Below are positions 17,705 to 27,254 of a stretch of 52,202 nt of DNA, piece by piece. The DNA is taken from contig JALWMP010000074.1 of NCBI GenBank assembly GCA_026996165.1, positions 1-52,202 of the forward strand, read 5' to 3'. The notes under the pieces were generated by a model. That model was given only the letters and a program-made list of their open reading frames with translations. It was not told the DNA's origin and ran no database searches. Numbering within the stretch: position 1 is the first letter of the stretch; the number at the start of each line of letters is the position of its first letter. The DNA comes from Campylobacteraceae bacterium. GTDB taxonomy: Bacteria > Campylobacterota > Campylobacteria > Campylobacterales > Sulfurovaceae. The translations under genes were made by a program, and so were the position numbers.

Positions 17705-18966
17705 TGAGATTTTCAAGAATGTTAATACCAACAACAAAAGAGACCCCAAATGATGCTGTTTTAGCCTCTCATAAACTTTTGTTGAGAGCAGGTTTTATTC
17801 AATCTGCTAGTGGAGCAGGACTATACAACTTCTTACCATTAGGAAAAATAACCTTAGACAAAGTAAGAGCTGTAGTAAAAGATGAGTTAGACAAAGCAGG
17901 ATGTAATGAAGTCCACTTACCAATAGTAACTCCTCTTAGTCTTTGGGAAGAGACAGGTAGAGCTGATAAGTTTGGAAAAGAGCTTTTACGTTTTAAAGAT
18001 AGACATGAGAACAGCTTTACTCTTAGTCCAACCAATGAGGAGGCAATGGTAAATTTAGTACGTCAAACAGTTAAGAGTTATAAGCAACTTCCTCTAAATG
18101 TTTATCAAATTAATTGGAAATTTAGAGATGAGGTTAGACCTCGTTTTGGATTAATGAGAGGTCGTGAGTTTCTTATGAAAGATGCTTATAGTTTTCATGC
18201 TACTGTAGAAGATATGAAACGAGAGTTTGACTTAATGGAGCAGACTTACAAAAAAATTTTTACTCGTTTAGGTTTAGAGTTTAAAGTGGTAGAGGCTGAC
18301 TCTGGAGCTATTGGTGGGGCTGGTTCAAAAGAGTTTATGATATTAGCTGACTCTGGAGAAGACACTATTATGGTTTGTGATAGTTGTGACTTTGGAGCGA
18401 ATGTAGAGGTTATAGCAGAAGATGAAACAAAATGTCCTAAGTGTGGTGGAAATCTTAGTCAAACAAAAGGGATAGAAGCTGGACATATTTTCCAATTAGG
18501 AACAGTATACTCAGAACCAATGAAAGCAGAGTTCTTAAATGAAAATCAAAAGCTTGAGCCTTTTGTTATGGGAACTTATGGTATTGGTGTTAGTCGTCTT
18601 TTAGCAGGAATCATAGAGCAAAACCATGATGAAAAGGGGTGTGTCTGGACAAAAGCATCTGCTCCATACAATGTAGATATTATTGTAGCTAAAGCAAAAA
18701 ATGAAGAGCAGATAGAAGTAGCCGAGAAAATCTATGATGAGCTTCAAGCTAAAGGTATAGATGTACTTTTAGATGACAGAGCCGATAAAAAGACAGGATT
18801 TGGTGTTAAAATGAAAGATTTTGAGCTTATTGGAATAAACTATGCTATTGTTGTGGGTAATGATATTAGTGAGGGTAAAGTTGAGCTTATTGCTCGTAAA
18901 GACCTCTCAAAAGAGAGTGTTTCTTTAGAGAGTATAGTTGATGTTTTAATAGAGAAGTTGGCATAA
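17704..18966 (+). CDS. proS: Prolyl-tRNA synthetase lacking the INS editing domain
   Basis: Charges tRNA-Pro. Sequence class is bacterial: [14 protein letters not shown] at the start, motif 2 [19 protein letters not shown] near 140, motif 3 [18 protein letters not shown] near 290 and the anticodon-binding domain at the end. The product has 420 residues, whereas bacterial ProRS is usually about 570. The missing 150-180 residues are the INS domain that normally sits between motifs 2 and 3 and deacylates Ala-tRNA-Pro; only about 25 residues remain there, holding CDSC and CPKCGG, a zinc-ribbon-like pair. Frame is continuous, so this is a true short form. Editing must be absent or supplied in trans. 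Confidence 0.93.
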   Translation: MRFSRMLIPTTKETPNDAVLASHKLLLRAGFIQSASGAGLYNFLPLGKITLDKVRAVVKDELDKAGCNEVHLPIVTPLSLWEETGRADKFGKELLRFKDRHENSFTLSPTNEEAMVNLVRQTVKSYKQLPLNVYQINWKFRDEVRPRFGLMRGREFLMKDAYSFHATVEDMKREFDLMEQTYKKIFTRLGLEFKVVEADSGAIGGAGSKEFMILADSGEDTIMVCDSCDFGANVEVIAEDETKCPKCGGNLSQTKGIEAGHIFQLGTVYSEPMKAEFLNENQKLEPFVMGTYGIGVSRLLAGIIEQNHDEKGCVWTKASAPYNVDIIVAKAKNEEQIEVAEKIYDELQAKGIDVLLDDRADKKTGFGVKMKDFELIGINYAIVVGNDISEGKVELIARKDLSKESVSLESIVDVLIEKLA

Positions 18967-18967
18967 G

Positions 18968-19399
18968 ATGATTTATATATTTGTCTATTTTCTTTTAGAA
19001 CTTTTTTTCTCTTTAGAAGTTGGTGCTCGTATTGGTTTTTTGTGGTCAGTTATTTGGATAGCAACTACTTTTATTATAGGAATGGGACTTATTCAGAATG
19101 CACATATAAATATAAAGATGAATATGCAGAGTCTATCAATGGGAAAATTGGACATGAAAACTTTTCATGATTCGGCAACTTCTTATTTTTTAGGTGCAAT
19201 CTTATTGATTGTTCCAGGAGTTTTTTCTGATATTTTAGGAGTAATTGCACTTCTATATACTTTTTATTTACAATTTGCTGGTACAATGTCGAGTTCTAAA
19301 AATAAAACTAATATAAATAATTTAAATCAACAAGGAGATGATGATGTCATTGATGTCGAGATTATTGAGTCTAGCAGTCATAACCACATTAACCGTTAG
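18968..19399 (+). CDS. fxsA: FxsA-family membrane protein
   Basis: A small inner-membrane protein; FxsA in E. coli relieves phage T7 F-exclusion, but its normal role is unknown. The 143-residue product has the family's hydrophobic N-terminus (YIFVYFLLELFFSLEVGARIG), a second segment (WSVIWIATTFIIGMGLI) and the conserved LGAILLIVPGVFSDILGVIALL near 75-96. The C-terminus is hydrophilic with an acidic DDDVIDVEII. It starts two bases after proS, and its last 56 bases overlap the start of the next gene in another frame. Confidence 0.85.
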   Translation: MIYIFVYFLLELFFSLEVGARIGFLWSVIWIATTFIIGMGLIQNAHINIKMNMQSLSMGKLDMKTFHDSATSYFLGAILLIVPGVFSDILGVIALLYTFYLQFAGTMSSSKNKTNINNLNQQGDDDVIDVEIIESSSHNHINR

Positions 19400-20195
19400 T
19401 GCTGGAAGTAATGCAGATGAGGTAAAATCTTATGTGAAAAATCATATGATTCAAAATAAACAAGTAAAAGTAACCAAAGTTGATATTATTGACTCTAAAC
19501 TTTTAGATGAACCAAAAGGTTGGGAAGCATTTTTTATAAATATCCATGCCAATGTTAAAAAAGGTCCAACTATATTTGATAAAGTAACAGTTCCTGAGAC
19601 ACTTTTTGTAAAAGATGGTTATACTGTTCCTACACTTATTAATCTTGAAACAGGTGAAGATTTAAAAATGGTACTTAAACCAGACCTTAAATCAAATGTT
19701 TATGATGAAAAACATTTAATTGCAGGAAATAAAGATGCTAAACATAAATTGGTGATTTTTACCGATCCAATGTGTCCATTTTGTCGTGAAAAAGTCCCTG
19801 AAGTATATAAGGCAGTAAAAGAGAATCCTGATACCTTTGCACTCTACTATTATCATCTACCTCTTTTAAGAATTCATCCTGTATCTGACATCATCACAAG
19901 AGCAATGCAGGTAGCTAAATCAAAAGGTGTAAAAGAAGATAAAGTTATGGAGCTTTATAAACTTAAAGTTGGACGAACAGAAGTCAATGCGACTAAAGTT
20001 TTAGGTGAAATTAAAAAGCAGTTTGGTATTGATGTAACAGAAAAAGAGATTAATGATGAAAAAATCTCTAAAGAGATTACATTTGATAGAGATATGGCAA
20101 CTCAATCAATGGTGACAGGAACACCTACACTCTATATTGATGGTAAGTGGGATCCAAGTCGAAATGAGTATAAAAAATTTATTAATAAGAAATGA
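19344..20195 (+). CDS. Periplasmic thioredoxin-fold protein (DsbC/DsbA-like)
   Basis: Likely a thiol oxidoreductase or disulfide isomerase. It has a signal peptide (MSLMSRLLSLAVITTLTVSAG), an N-terminal domain of about 110 residues like the DsbC/G dimerisation region, and a thioredoxin domain with the active site TDPMCPFCREK near 148, and the cis-Pro motif GTPTLYIDG near 258. Three successive ATGs occur (19338, 19341, 19344); AAGGAG touches the first, so the third has the best spacing and is chosen. The gene begins inside fxsA, so translation is coupled. The partner cytochrome or apo-protein is unknown. Confidence 0.85.
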   Translation: MSLMSRLLSLAVITTLTVSAGSNADEVKSYVKNHMIQNKQVKVTKVDIIDSKLLDEPKGWEAFFINIHANVKKGPTIFDKVTVPETLFVKDGYTVPTLINLETGEDLKMVLKPDLKSNVYDEKHLIAGNKDAKHKLVIFTDPMCPFCREKVPEVYKAVKENPDTFALYYYHLPLLRIHPVSDIITRAMQVAKSKGVKEDKVMELYKLKVGRTEVNATKVLGEIKKQFGIDVTEKEINDEKISKEITFDRDMATQSMVTGTPTLYIDGKWDPSRNEYKKFINKK

Positions 20196-20230
20196 ACTGA
20201 ACGATTAATAGAGAGAATAAAAGGGATTTT

Positions 20231-21196
20231 TTGAAAACAGTAACCATAGCAACTAGAGCTAGTGACCTTGCCCTTTGGCAAGCGTATCATGTCCGTGATA
20301 GAATAGAGAGAGCTTTTCCAAATATTAAAGTAGAACTTAATGAAATTACTTCAAATGGGGATAAAATTTTAGATAAACCTCTTGCTCTTATTGGGGGTAA
20401 AGGACATTTTACTAAAGAGTTAGAAGATGAGATGTTAGCAGGAAATGCAGATATAGCAGTACACTCTTTAAAAGATGTACCATCTTATATGCCAGAAGGT
20501 TTAGAGTTAGCAGCTATTACAGAACGTCAGGACCAGTCAGATGTTTTTCTCTCTCATAAGTATGAGTCATTTCACTCTCTTCCAAAAGGTGCTGTGGTTG
20601 GTACAACAAGTTTAAGAAGACGTATGCAACTACTCTCTGTTCGTCCTGACTTAAAGGTAAAAGATTTACGAGGTAATGTAAATACTCGTCTTAGAAAATT
20701 AGCAGAAGGTCAATATGATGCAATTATTTTAGCATTTATTGGGCTAAATCGCTTAGACCTTTTAAAAGATATTCCTTTTACTGAAAAGCTTCCTCTCTCT
20801 GTTATGATTCCTCCTATGGGTCAAGCTGCTTTAGGTATTCAGATTAAGAGTAACGATGATGAAGTTCGTAAAGTTGTTAAAATTCTAAATCATGAAGATA
20901 CTTTTTTAGCTTCTCAAATAGAACGAGATTTTATTAGTGAGATTGGAGCAGGTTGTTCTGCTCCTGTTGCTGTTAATGCAACTATAGATGAAGTTGGTTT
21001 AGTAACTGTAAAAGCAATGGTAGGTTACCCAGATGGTTCAAAGATTTTAGAAGAGCAAGTATCTGCTTCAAGAATAGCTTGTAAAGGTTTAGGGCTACTT
21101 CTTGCAGAGCTTATGATAAAAAAAGGGGCAATGAAGATTCTTAAAAGAGCTGAAGAGATGGCTTTTAAGGGTGACACTCCTGCTGAGAGGATTTAA
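20231..21196 (+). CDS. hemC: Porphobilinogen deaminase (hydroxymethylbilane synthase)
   Basis: Polymerises four porphobilinogens into hydroxymethylbilane. The 321-residue product has the N-terminal TIATRASDLALWQAYHV, the signature VGTTSLRRRMQLL near 130, catalytic Asp in HSLKDVPS near 80, and the Cys of the dipyrromethane cofactor in IGAGCSAPVAVNA near 240. It starts with TTG after an AGGGA ribosome site. It closes the operon begun by the polyprenyl synthase, 35 bp after the Dsb-like gene. Confidence 0.96.
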   Translation: MKTVTIATRASDLALWQAYHVRDRIERAFPNIKVELNEITSNGDKILDKPLALIGGKGHFTKELEDEMLAGNADIAVHSLKDVPSYMPEGLELAAITERQDQSDVFLSHKYESFHSLPKGAVVGTTSLRRRMQLLSVRPDLKVKDLRGNVNTRLRKLAEGQYDAIILAFIGLNRLDLLKDIPFTEKLPLSVMIPPMGQAALGIQIKSNDDEVRKVVKILNHEDTFLASQIERDFISEIGAGCSAPVAVNATIDEVGLVTVKAMVGYPDGSKILEEQVSASRIACKGLGLLLAELMIKKGAMKILKRAEEMAFKGDTPAERI

Positions 21197-21215
21197 AAAA
21201 CTATATGATAATATT

Positions 21216-21235
21216 GGTAGAGCAATATCTCTACC
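21216..21235. terminator. Hairpin downstream of hemC
   Basis: GGTAGAG, loop CAATAT, CTCTACC: a seven-bp perfect stem 20 bases after the hemC stop. There is no T-run, so it may be a weak terminator, a processing stem or a decayed REP-like element; its GTAG is inside the stem. Confidence 0.4.
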
Positions 21236-21268
21236 TCATTACCCATAAATAATACTACAGATTTATGC

Positions 21269-21274
21269 TATAAT
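21269..21274 (+). promoter_or_regulatory. Probable -10 box of the BatD-like gene
   Basis: TATAAT 24 bases before the ATG at 21298, after the hemC hairpin. Confidence 0.45.
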
Positions 21275-21297
21275 CAAACTAAAAAATAAGAGCAATA

Positions 21298-22431
21298 ATG
21301 CTAAAACTAAAAATACTCCTCTTCTATTTTCTAATCTTAAAAACTCTTTACGCCCAAGAGGATGTTGCTTATAGTTTTTATCTTTCAACTACCACCCCAT
21401 ATAAACAAGAGGCTGTACTTTTAGATGTCAATATCTCTCAGCTTGACCACTCTAAGGTTATGCTTTTTAATTTTACACTAAAGAGTTCTAAAGATTATAG
21501 CTTTTATCAAATAGGGCTTAAGGAGCGTGAGAAGTATCATGATTTACGACATGAGTATAGTTACCTAATCTATCCTAAAAAGAGTGGTAGAGTTAAGATT
21601 GAGTTTGAGATGGTGAAGTCTTTGACCGATGATGACAAAGTTACCTACTCTATTTCAGGAGATAGAGATAGTGTTAAACGTTTGGAGAAAGAGGATATAG
21701 TAGTTAGTTTAAAGCCAATATTTTTAGATGTTAAAGCTCTGCCTAAAGGTGTTGAATTGGTAGGTGATTTTAAACTGACTCATAGTTTAGATAGACAAAA
21801 GACAGAAGCATTTGACCCTATTAATTTTAAGGTTAAATTAAAGGGTAGAGGAGAGGTTGAGCCTTTTGATATTTTAAAAGAGAGTAAAAGCTATAGACTC
21901 TTTCACCAAGCTCCAAAGGTTAAAAAGTTCCACACTAAAGATGGAACAACTACCGATATAGAGTGGGAGTATGCTATCTCAGCTAAAGAGAGTTTTACTC
22001 TACCCTCTATAGAGTTAAAAGCTTTTAACCCAAAGAGTAAAAAGGTATATACTCTAAAAATTCCTGAATATAAGATAGAAGTAGATAAGGTAAAAGAGGA
22101 GAGCTTACTCGATAGTGAAGATGTACCTGCCGTCTCAAAACCTATTGATTGGGATTGGTGGAGTTGGTTGTTCTCTTATATTTTTGTCTTTATGGCTGGT
22201 TTTTTAATGCCTCGTGACCTATTTAGACGAAAAAAGCCTATAGTAAAAAACGATGAAGATAGTTTAGCAGAGCAGATTAGAGGTGCAAAGAGTCATAAAG
22301 AGCTGTTAGAGATTTTATTGGCACAAAATAACAGCAAATACTCCAAAGCCATAGAGGCTTTGGAGTTGGTACTCTATAGAGGTCATAAGATTTCACTCTC
22401 TAAGATTTTAGATATGATAAATATAGGTTAA
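21298..22431 (+). CDS. BatD-like membrane-anchored protein
   Basis: The 377-residue product has a signal peptide (MLKLKILLFYFLILKTLYAQ), an immunoglobulin-like extracytoplasmic region, and a C-terminal membrane helix near 287-303 (WWSWLFSYIFVFMAGFLMP) followed by a short cytoplasmic tail of about 70 residues. The stretch LPKGVELVGDFKLTHSLDR then PINFKVKLKGRGEVEPFD resembles the repeated domain of BatD, the oxygen-tolerance partner of the BatA/BatB von Willebrand proteins. No batA, batB or MoxR ATPase is nearby. Role in envelope stress is a family-level guess. The 3' end overlaps the convergent GGDEF-EAL gene by 24 bp. Confidence 0.6.
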   Translation: MLKLKILLFYFLILKTLYAQEDVAYSFYLSTTTPYKQEAVLLDVNISQLDHSKVMLFNFTLKSSKDYSFYQIGLKEREKYHDLRHEYSYLIYPKKSGRVKIEFEMVKSLTDDDKVTYSISGDRDSVKRLEKEDIVVSLKPIFLDVKALPKGVELVGDFKLTHSLDRQKTEAFDPINFKVKLKGRGEVEPFDILKESKSYRLFHQAPKVKKFHTKDGTTTDIEWEYAISAKESFTLPSIELKAFNPKSKKVYTLKIPEYKIEVDKVKEESLLDSEDVPAVSKPIDWDWWSWLFSYIFVFMAGFLMPRDLFRRKKPIVKNDEDSLAEQIRGAKSHKELLEILLAQNNSKYSKAIEALELVLYRGHKISLSKILDMINIG

Positions 22432-24369
22432 AAACTTCTGTTCAAACTCTTTAGCAGGAATAGCTTTTGAGCATAGGTAGCCTTGGTAGTAGATGGAGTC
22501 ATCTATTTCCATTAGTTTCTCTCTTTGCTGTTCATTCTCTATTCCCTCTATAATAATTTTATAGTTAAACTGTTTTCCAATGGCTATAATACTTTTTACC
22601 AACTCTTGGCTATCTGGATTGGTTAAGATGTCATTAATAAATATCTTATCTATTTTAAGAACTTTAAAGGCTATCTTTTTAAGATATGAAAGAGAGGAGT
22701 AACCTGTTCCAAAATCATCTATGCTACACTCAATACCTTTATCTTTTAGTTTTTGAATAATCTCTTGAGTCTTTGTAAAGTTGTCTAGTAGTGTAGTTTC
22801 TGTTAAATCGAGTTTTATAAGTGAGGGACTAATGTTTCCTTTAGTTATGCACTCATCAAGTTGCTCTACAAAATTAATCTCATTTAGCTGTCTTGCATTG
22901 ATATTAATAGAGATATATTCAAAGTTGATAATGTGTGCATTTTTCCAAACATAGAGTTGTTTACAAGCCTCCTTTGCAACCCACCAACCTATTTTGGTAA
23001 TAAGTCCAGATTCAGTTGCCATAGGAATAAATTTATCTGGCATAATGAGACCTTTAGTAGGGTGATTCCATCTAATTAATGCCTCTACAGCATTTAGAGT
23101 ATTGTTACGAATAGAGACTATAGGTTGATAATATAGTTCAAGTTCATTGTTATCTATGGCAGATTTTAGGTCATGTTGTAAAGAGGTAAGTTCTTGTTGT
23201 TGTAAGTCCAAGGAGTGGTCATAAAATCTTATGTTATTTAATCCTTCACGTTTTGTTTGGTACATTGCCATATCTGCTTTACGAATAATCTGCTCTGTAT
23301 TATTTGAATTTGGCTCAATAAGAACGATTCCTATACTACTTGTCATGTAGAGGTCTAAGCCTTCAATTTGAAATGCTTCATTAAATATCTCTTTAATTTT
23401 TAATGCTATATTCTTTGCCTCTTTTCTTGCTACTTTAATATTTTTGGTATAGAAAGGAATTATCATAATAAATTCATCTCCACCAATTCTTGAGAGATAT
23501 TTTTTGTCAATCTTTAAAGTTTTTAGACGAGAGGCTACTTCTAGTAGAAGTTTGTCGCCTACAATGTGACCAAATGTATCATTAATCTGTTTAAAGTGGT
23601 TTAAGTCCATATAAAAAAGAAAAGAGTAGTAATCAATATGCTCTACTTTTTCTATCATTTTTTTCATATAGTTTTGATAGTTTCTTCTGTTTGGGAGGTC
23701 TGTTAATGCGTCGTGTAAAGATATGTAGTTGATTTTTTCATAAGTATTATGCTCAATACTTTTATCTTCTATTGTACCTATACCACCAATAATCTCATTG
23801 TTGTCATCAAGTAGTGAGGAGCATGTAAGCTCAATCCATATTGGATTGTCTTGGAATGTAATATTAAAAGAGCCTATAGTCTCTTTTTGGGAAGAGTTAA
23901 CAAGTACATATTTGAGTGTATCTATAACTTTTTTATCTTTTAATGTGTTAAGATTAAATTTTTTTAAATTTTTATCTAAACCAAGAAGTTTTTTAAACAT
24001 ACTGTTATATCTAATAATATTAAGATTATGGTCATAGTAAAAGATACCAATAGGAGCTTGTTTCAAAAATGCAGTAAGCTTTTTCTCTTTTGTTGCAAGT
24101 TGCTCTTTTGCCCATTGGTAACGTTTTTGGATAGTATATGTTTCATTAAATATCTGATTTAACTGTTTAATAGCTAATATAAGTAAAAGATAAAAAGTAG
24201 CAAGAAGTGCTTGTAATATATAGTTATATGGAACATTAGAAAAAGATAAAAGTATAAAGATAAAAATAAAAATAACTGTAATAAAAATGGAAGCTATTTT
24301 AGTTCGATTTCTAATATTAGTAATGTTAATCTGTTTAGATATATGCTCAATAAAGTTTTTCATAACCAT
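22408..24369 (-). CDS. PAS-GGDEF-EAL c-di-GMP turnover protein
   Basis: The 653-residue protein has two N-terminal membrane helices (about 25-45 and 52-67), a PAS domain (about 95-205, APIGIFYYDHNLNIIRYN), a GGDEF domain with intact SRIGGDEF near 297, and an EAL domain. The EAL domain keeps VEALIRW, ININARQL, DDFGTGYSS, LKIDK, EGIEN and QGY, so phosphodiesterase activity is likely. The I-site RxxD before GGDEF is not present, so product inhibition of any cyclase activity should be weak. It may make, break, or both. It is monocistronic; the first Met could be residue 1 or 3, with no strong ribosome site to decide. Confidence 0.92.
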   Translation of the reverse strand: MVMKNFIEHISKQINITNIRNRTKIASIFITVIFIFIFILLSFSNVPYNYILQALLATFYLLLILAIKQLNQIFNETYTIQKRYQWAKEQLATKEKKLTAFLKQAPIGIFYYDHNLNIIRYNSMFKKLLGLDKNLKKFNLNTLKDKKVIDTLKYVLVNSSQKETIGSFNITFQDNPIWIELTCSSLLDDNNEIIGGIGTIEDKSIEHNTYEKINYISLHDALTDLPNRRNYQNYMKKMIEKVEHIDYYSFLFYMDLNHFKQINDTFGHIVGDKLLLEVASRLKTLKIDKKYLSRIGGDEFIMIIPFYTKNIKVARKEAKNIALKIKEIFNEAFQIEGLDLYMTSSIGIVLIEPNSNNTEQIIRKADMAMYQTKREGLNNIRFYDHSLDLQQQELTSLQHDLKSAIDNNELELYYQPIVSIRNNTLNAVEALIRWNHPTKGLIMPDKFIPMATESGLITKIGWWVAKEACKQLYVWKNAHIINFEYISININARQLNEINFVEQLDECITKGNISPSLIKLDLTETTLLDNFTKTQEIIQKLKDKGIECSIDDFGTGYSSLSYLKKIAFKVLKIDKIFINDILTNPDSQELVKSIIAIGKQFNYKIIIEGIENEQQREKLMEIDDSIYYQGYLCSKAIPAKEFEQKFLTYIYHI

Positions 24370-24496
24370 TATTATAAGATAAAAAAATTATATTTAACAT
24401 AAAATGTTCTTTTCTTGAAAGATATAAGATAAATATAACTCATATCTAAAAAAAACTTGCTAAAATTATGGATTACTAAAAATAGAGGATATTACT

Positions 24497-24943
24497 ATGA
24501 AAGTACTTTTAATAAAAGACGTAAAAAGCCTAGGTAAAAAAGGCGAAATTAAAGAGGTAAAAGATGGCTATGGTCAAAACTTCTTAATTGCAAAAGGAAT
24601 GGCTAAATTAGCTACTCCTGAAGTTATTGCTCACTGGAAATCAGAGCAAGAGAGAAAAGCAAAAGAGTTAAAAGAGACTTTAGAGCGATTGAAAAAAGAA
24701 GAAAAAGAGTTATCTTCAAAACCAATTATTATTATTAAAAAACTTGCCCCTGCTGGAATCCAAGGGTCAGTAGGTAAAGATGATATTGCTAAAGCAATTA
24801 AGGAGCAAATGAACATAGAGATTGATAAAAAGACAGTAGAGCTTAAAAAAGCACTAAAAACTGTAGGTGAACATAAAGTAGGTATTAAATTGGGTCATGG
24901 AATTCATGCTCATGTAACCGTAGAGATTAAAGGAGAAGAGTAG
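24497..24943 (+). CDS. rplI: 50S ribosomal protein bL9
   Basis: Structural protein of the large subunit bound near the L1 stalk. The 148-residue product begins [20 protein letters not shown] with the N-terminal RNA-binding domain, a long central helix (residues 40-75) and the C-terminal domain with [10 protein letters not shown]. The length is standard. A GAGG ribosome site precedes the ATG. It heads the rplI-hslV-hslU cluster; hslV starts one base after its stop. Confidence 0.97.
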   Translation: MKVLLIKDVKSLGKKGEIKEVKDGYGQNFLIAKGMAKLATPEVIAHWKSEQERKAKELKETLERLKKEEKELSSKPIIIIKKLAPAGIQGSVGKDDIAKAIKEQMNIEIDKKTVELKKALKTVGEHKVGIKLGHGIHAHVTVEIKGEE

Positions 24944-24944
24944 A

Positions 24945-25475
24945 GTGTTTCACGCAACAACAATACTTGCCTATAAAGGTAAAGACAATGCTGTTATTGG
25001 TGGTGATGGACAGGTTAGCTTTGGAAATACTATCTTAAAGGGTAATGCTACTAAAATACGTTCTCTATATAAAGGAAAAATTTTAGCAGGTTTTGCAGGA
25101 AGTACAGCCGATGCTTTTAATCTTTTTGATATGTTTGAGACTATTTTAGAAGAGAAAAAGGGTGACATCTTAAAATCAGTTATTGAGTTTTCTAAAATGT
25201 GGAGAAAAGATAAACATCTGCGTCAACTAGAGGCTATGATGTTAGTTTTAAATCGTGAGCATGTTTTTATTTTAACAGGAACAGGTGATGTAGTTGAACC
25301 AGAAGATGGTAAGATTGCATCTATTGGTTCTGGTGGAAATTATGCTATTGCTGCTGCTAGAGCCTTAGATAAGCACGGAAACCTTAGTGCTAAAGAGTTG
25401 GTTAAAGAGTCTTTAACCATTGCAGGTGAGATTTGTATCTACACCAATACAAACATTAAATTATTGGAGCTTTAA
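24945..25475 (+). CDS. hslV: ATP-dependent protease subunit HslV (ClpQ)
   Basis: Threonine protease of the HslUV complex, a bacterial proteasome relative. It starts with GTG and reads [12 protein letters not shown], the usual Campylobacterota N-terminus; the catalytic Thr is exposed by removal of [32 protein letters not shown] and [15 protein letters not shown] are conserved proteasome-fold blocks. The 176-residue length is standard. The stop directly abuts the TTG start of hslU, which points to tight coupling and matched synthesis. Confidence 0.97.
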   Translation: MFHATTILAYKGKDNAVIGGDGQVSFGNTILKGNATKIRSLYKGKILAGFAGSTADAFNLFDMFETILEEKKGDILKSVIEFSKMWRKDKHLRQLEAMMLVLNREHVFILTGTGDVVEPEDGKIASIGSGGNYAIAAARALDKHGNLSAKELVKESLTIAGEICIYTNTNIKLLEL

Positions 25476-26825
25476 TTGAGTACTATTATACCAACTAATC
25501 TAACACCAAAAGAGATTGTTGCATTTTTAGATAAATATGTTATAGGGCAACAAAATGCTAAAAAAACTATTGCTGTAGCACTTCGTAACCGTTATAGACG
25601 TTTACAGTTAGACCCTGAGTTACAACGTGATGTTATGCCAAAAAATATCCTAATGATAGGAAGCACAGGGGTGGGTAAGACTGAGATTGCGAGAAGACTC
25701 TCAACTATGATGCGTTTACCTTTTGTTAAAGTAGAAGCAAGTAAATTTACAGAAGTAGGTTTTGTAGGTCGAGATGTTGAGTCAATGATTCGTGACTTAG
25801 CTGCTAATGCTTTAGTTTTAGTACGTGAAGAGCAAAATGAGTTAAATAAAGAGAAGATAGAAGCTTATATTGAAAATAAAATCATAGAGAAACTTCTACC
25901 TCCTCTTCCAGCAGGTGCAAGTGAACAAAAACAGGCAGACTATGAGGCTTCATTTGCAAAGATGCAGGAGAAGTTAGCTAATGGTGAACTTGACCATTTA
26001 AAGATTGAAGTTAATATGCCAACACCAACTATTGATGTAATGGGTGCTGGAAATATGCCTCCAGAGATGGCAAATGTACAAGAGTCTATCATAAAAGTTA
26101 TTGGTGGTATTAATAAAAAGGGGAAAACTAAAGAGGTTACAGTTAAACAGGCTAAAAGTATTTTAGCTCAAGAGGCTAGTGAAGAGCTTTTTGATGAAGA
26201 GAAGTTAAAAGATTTGGCGTTAAAGAAGATAGAAGAGGGTGGAATTGTCTTTATTGACGAGATAGACAAGATTGCTGTTCCTGCAAACTCTTCATCACGT
26301 CAAGACCCAAGTAAAGAGGGGGTTCAAAGAGATTTACTTCCTATTGTAGAAGGTTCAAATGTTCAAACAAGAATAGGGCAAGTGAAAACCGACCATATCT
26401 TATTTATATCAGCAGGGGCATTTCATCTCTCTAAACCTAGTGACCTTATTCCAGAGCTTCAGGGGCGTTTCCCTTTAAGAGTTGAGCTTGATTTTCTTGA
26501 TGAAGAAGCACTCTATAGAATCTTAACAGAGCCTAAAAATTCACTTATTAAGCAGTATAAAGCTCTTCTTTCAGTTGAAGATGTAGATTTGGTATTTGAA
26601 GAGGATGCTTTAAGAGCTATAGCACAATACTCTGCAACAGCAAATGAAAAAACAGAAGATATTGGAGCTAGACGACTTCATACTATTATGGAAAAGATTG
26701 TAGAGGACATCTCTTTTAATGCAGATGAGTTTGCAGGTCAAACTATTAATGTTGACATAACCCTTATTGATGAGAAGCTTGAAAAAGTTGTTGATGATGA
26801 GGATACTACTCGTTATATCTTATAG
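25476..26825 (+). CDS. hslU: ATP-dependent protease ATPase subunit HslU (ClpY)
   Basis: AAA+ unfoldase that feeds substrates to HslV. The 449-residue product starts with TTG and has Walker A GSTGVGKTE near 62-70, the pore loop EVGFVGRDVES near 88-98, the inserted I-domain (about 110-240), Walker B GIVFIDEIDKIA near 250, and arginine finger/sensor 2 blocks (ELQGRFPLRVEL, IGARRLHTIMEKI). The C-terminal RYIL tail is the piece that inserts into HslV. It abuts hslV without a gap. Confidence 0.97.
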   Translation: MSTIIPTNLTPKEIVAFLDKYVIGQQNAKKTIAVALRNRYRRLQLDPELQRDVMPKNILMIGSTGVGKTEIARRLSTMMRLPFVKVEASKFTEVGFVGRDVESMIRDLAANALVLVREEQNELNKEKIEAYIENKIIEKLLPPLPAGASEQKQADYEASFAKMQEKLANGELDHLKIEVNMPTPTIDVMGAGNMPPEMANVQESIIKVIGGINKKGKTKEVTVKQAKSILAQEASEELFDEEKLKDLALKKIEEGGIVFIDEIDKIAVPANSSSRQDPSKEGVQRDLLPIVEGSNVQTRIGQVKTDHILFISAGAFHLSKPSDLIPELQGRFPLRVELDFLDEEALYRILTEPKNSLIKQYKALLSVEDVDLVFEEDALRAIAQYSATANEKTEDIGARRLHTIMEKIVEDISFNADEFAGQTINVDITLIDEKLEKVVDDEDTTRYIL

Positions 26826-26836
26826 AGAACTAATAG

Positions 26837-27202
26837 ATGAAAATACGCGTCTACTACGAAGATACTGATGCAGGTGGTATAGTCTATCATACAAACTACC
26901 TAAAATATTGTGAAAGAGCAAGGTCTGAACTCTTTTTTTCTCAAGGGAAAATACCTATAGGTGAAGAGAAGAGTGGCTTTGTAGTTCGTCATATAGATGC
27001 AGACTTTTTGGGTATGGCAAAACTCGGTGATATGTTAGAGGTAAAAACGGAAGTTATAAAAAAAAGAGCAGCCTCAATACTCCTTAAGCAGATTGTACTT
27101 AAAAATAAAATAACAATTTTTGAGATGATAGTTACTTTAGTATTTGTAAAAGATGGTCGCCCAAAAGCTATTCCTGAAGATATTTATAGTTTCTTTAAAT
27201 AG
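26837..27202 (+). CDS. ybgC: YbgC-like acyl-CoA thioesterase (hotdog fold)
   Basis: Hydrolyses acyl-CoA thioesters; in some bacteria it is linked to the Tol-Pal system or phospholipid metabolism. The 121-residue product has the 4HBT active-site block YYEDTDAGGIVYHTNYLKY with the catalytic Asp, and ERARSELFFSQG typical of the YbgC subgroup. Length is standard. It is 11 bp downstream of hslU and probably in the same transcript. No tolQ/tolR gene is adjacent, so the link to Tol-Pal cannot be judged here. Confidence 0.88.
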   Translation: MKIRVYYEDTDAGGIVYHTNYLKYCERARSELFFSQGKIPIGEEKSGFVVRHIDADFLGMAKLGDMLEVKTEVIKKRAASILLKQIVLKNKITIFEMIVTLVFVKDGRPKAIPEDIYSFFK

Positions 27203-27254
27203 GAGTGATTTTATCCTAAATATGTTATACTTAAAATAAAATAGGTATTTAATA

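Noticed and set aside
17704-18966. proS damaged by an assembly deletion
   Set aside because: The frame runs through, both borders join smoothly with a CPKCGG element, and all aminoacylation motifs are present.
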